Assembly (NCBI RefSeq): GCF_000003605.2
Contig: NW_003112480.1
Coordinates: 6,780-23,370, forward strand
DNA: 16,591 bases
Source: Saccoglossus kowalevskii
Taxonomy: Eukaryota; Hemichordata; Enteropneusta; Harrimaniidae
Direction of reading: 5' to 3'
Shown here: positions 16,552 through 16,591 of the stretch, piece by piece
How the letters are laid out: every line of letters begins with the position of its first letter
Numbering within the stretch: the first letter of the stretch is position 1
Translations under genes and position numbers: made by a program
The notes under the pieces: model-generated
Told to the model about the DNA's origin: nothing
Databases searched by the model: none
The model's input: only the letters and a program-made list of their open reading frames with translations

Positions 16552-16591
16552 TACTGTAAAATACTATGACAGAACCCCACACCCTCCCCGT
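16552..16591 (+). mobile_element. Left terminus of a CTGTAAAATACT MITE, cut by window end
   Basis: TACTGTAAAATACT (16552-16565) is identical to the 14-bp terminus of the element at 2898. The remaining 26 bp do not clearly match its interior. It is either a new subfamily member continuing past the window or a solo terminus. Confidence 0.5.

Overview
The window looks like AT-rich nuclear DNA from an animal, most likely a marine invertebrate and possibly a mollusc. Short open frames are bounded by GT/AG splice signals, there are strong Kozak starts, no long ORFs, many short inverted-repeat transposons, and about 30 copies of the palindrome TACATGTA. I cannot fix the taxon from sequence alone; amphioxus or a hemichordate would also be possible. 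No prokaryotic operon, rRNA, tRNA, CRISPR array or virus was seen. The longest ORF (118 aa) is about what chance gives at this base composition.

Left end (1-3474): a diverged dispersed repeat (1-440), then a probable head-to-head gene pair. A minus-strand first coding exon (708-743) and a plus-strand first coding exon (1342-1356) flank a roughly 600-bp bidirectional promoter. That promoter carries clustered CCAAT boxes, two ETS-like sites and a 71-bp nested inverted repeat. The plus-strand gene (gene A) continues in a well-formed exon at 3401-3474. Neither gene could be named.

Middle (3475-12734): almost no convincing coding sequence. A phase-compatible third exon of gene A is possible at 4667-4784; it would close a 68-residue protein with one membrane segment. 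The rest is AT-rich non-coding DNA with interspersed elements: two hairpin-headed repeats (6437-6813 and 7125-7686), three copies of a 200-bp inverted-terminal-repeat element (one near 10470, one at 11891, one inverted at 14788) and an 18-bp minisatellite (10866-10960).

Right end (12735-16591): a candidate minus-strand first exon of a membrane protein (12735-12940) lies beside a CRE-like site. Beyond it is a second copy of the left-end repeat (13081-13595). Then follow a run of MITEs: a CTGTAAAATACT-type element, a 160-bp-period repeat, a 459-bp element with 52-bp TIRs and a TAA target duplication, and a 197-bp foldback element with a perfect 8-bp duplication. The window ends in another CTGTAAAATACT terminus.

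If the gene models hold, genes A and C converge on the repeat-rich middle, while genes A and B diverge from a shared promoter.
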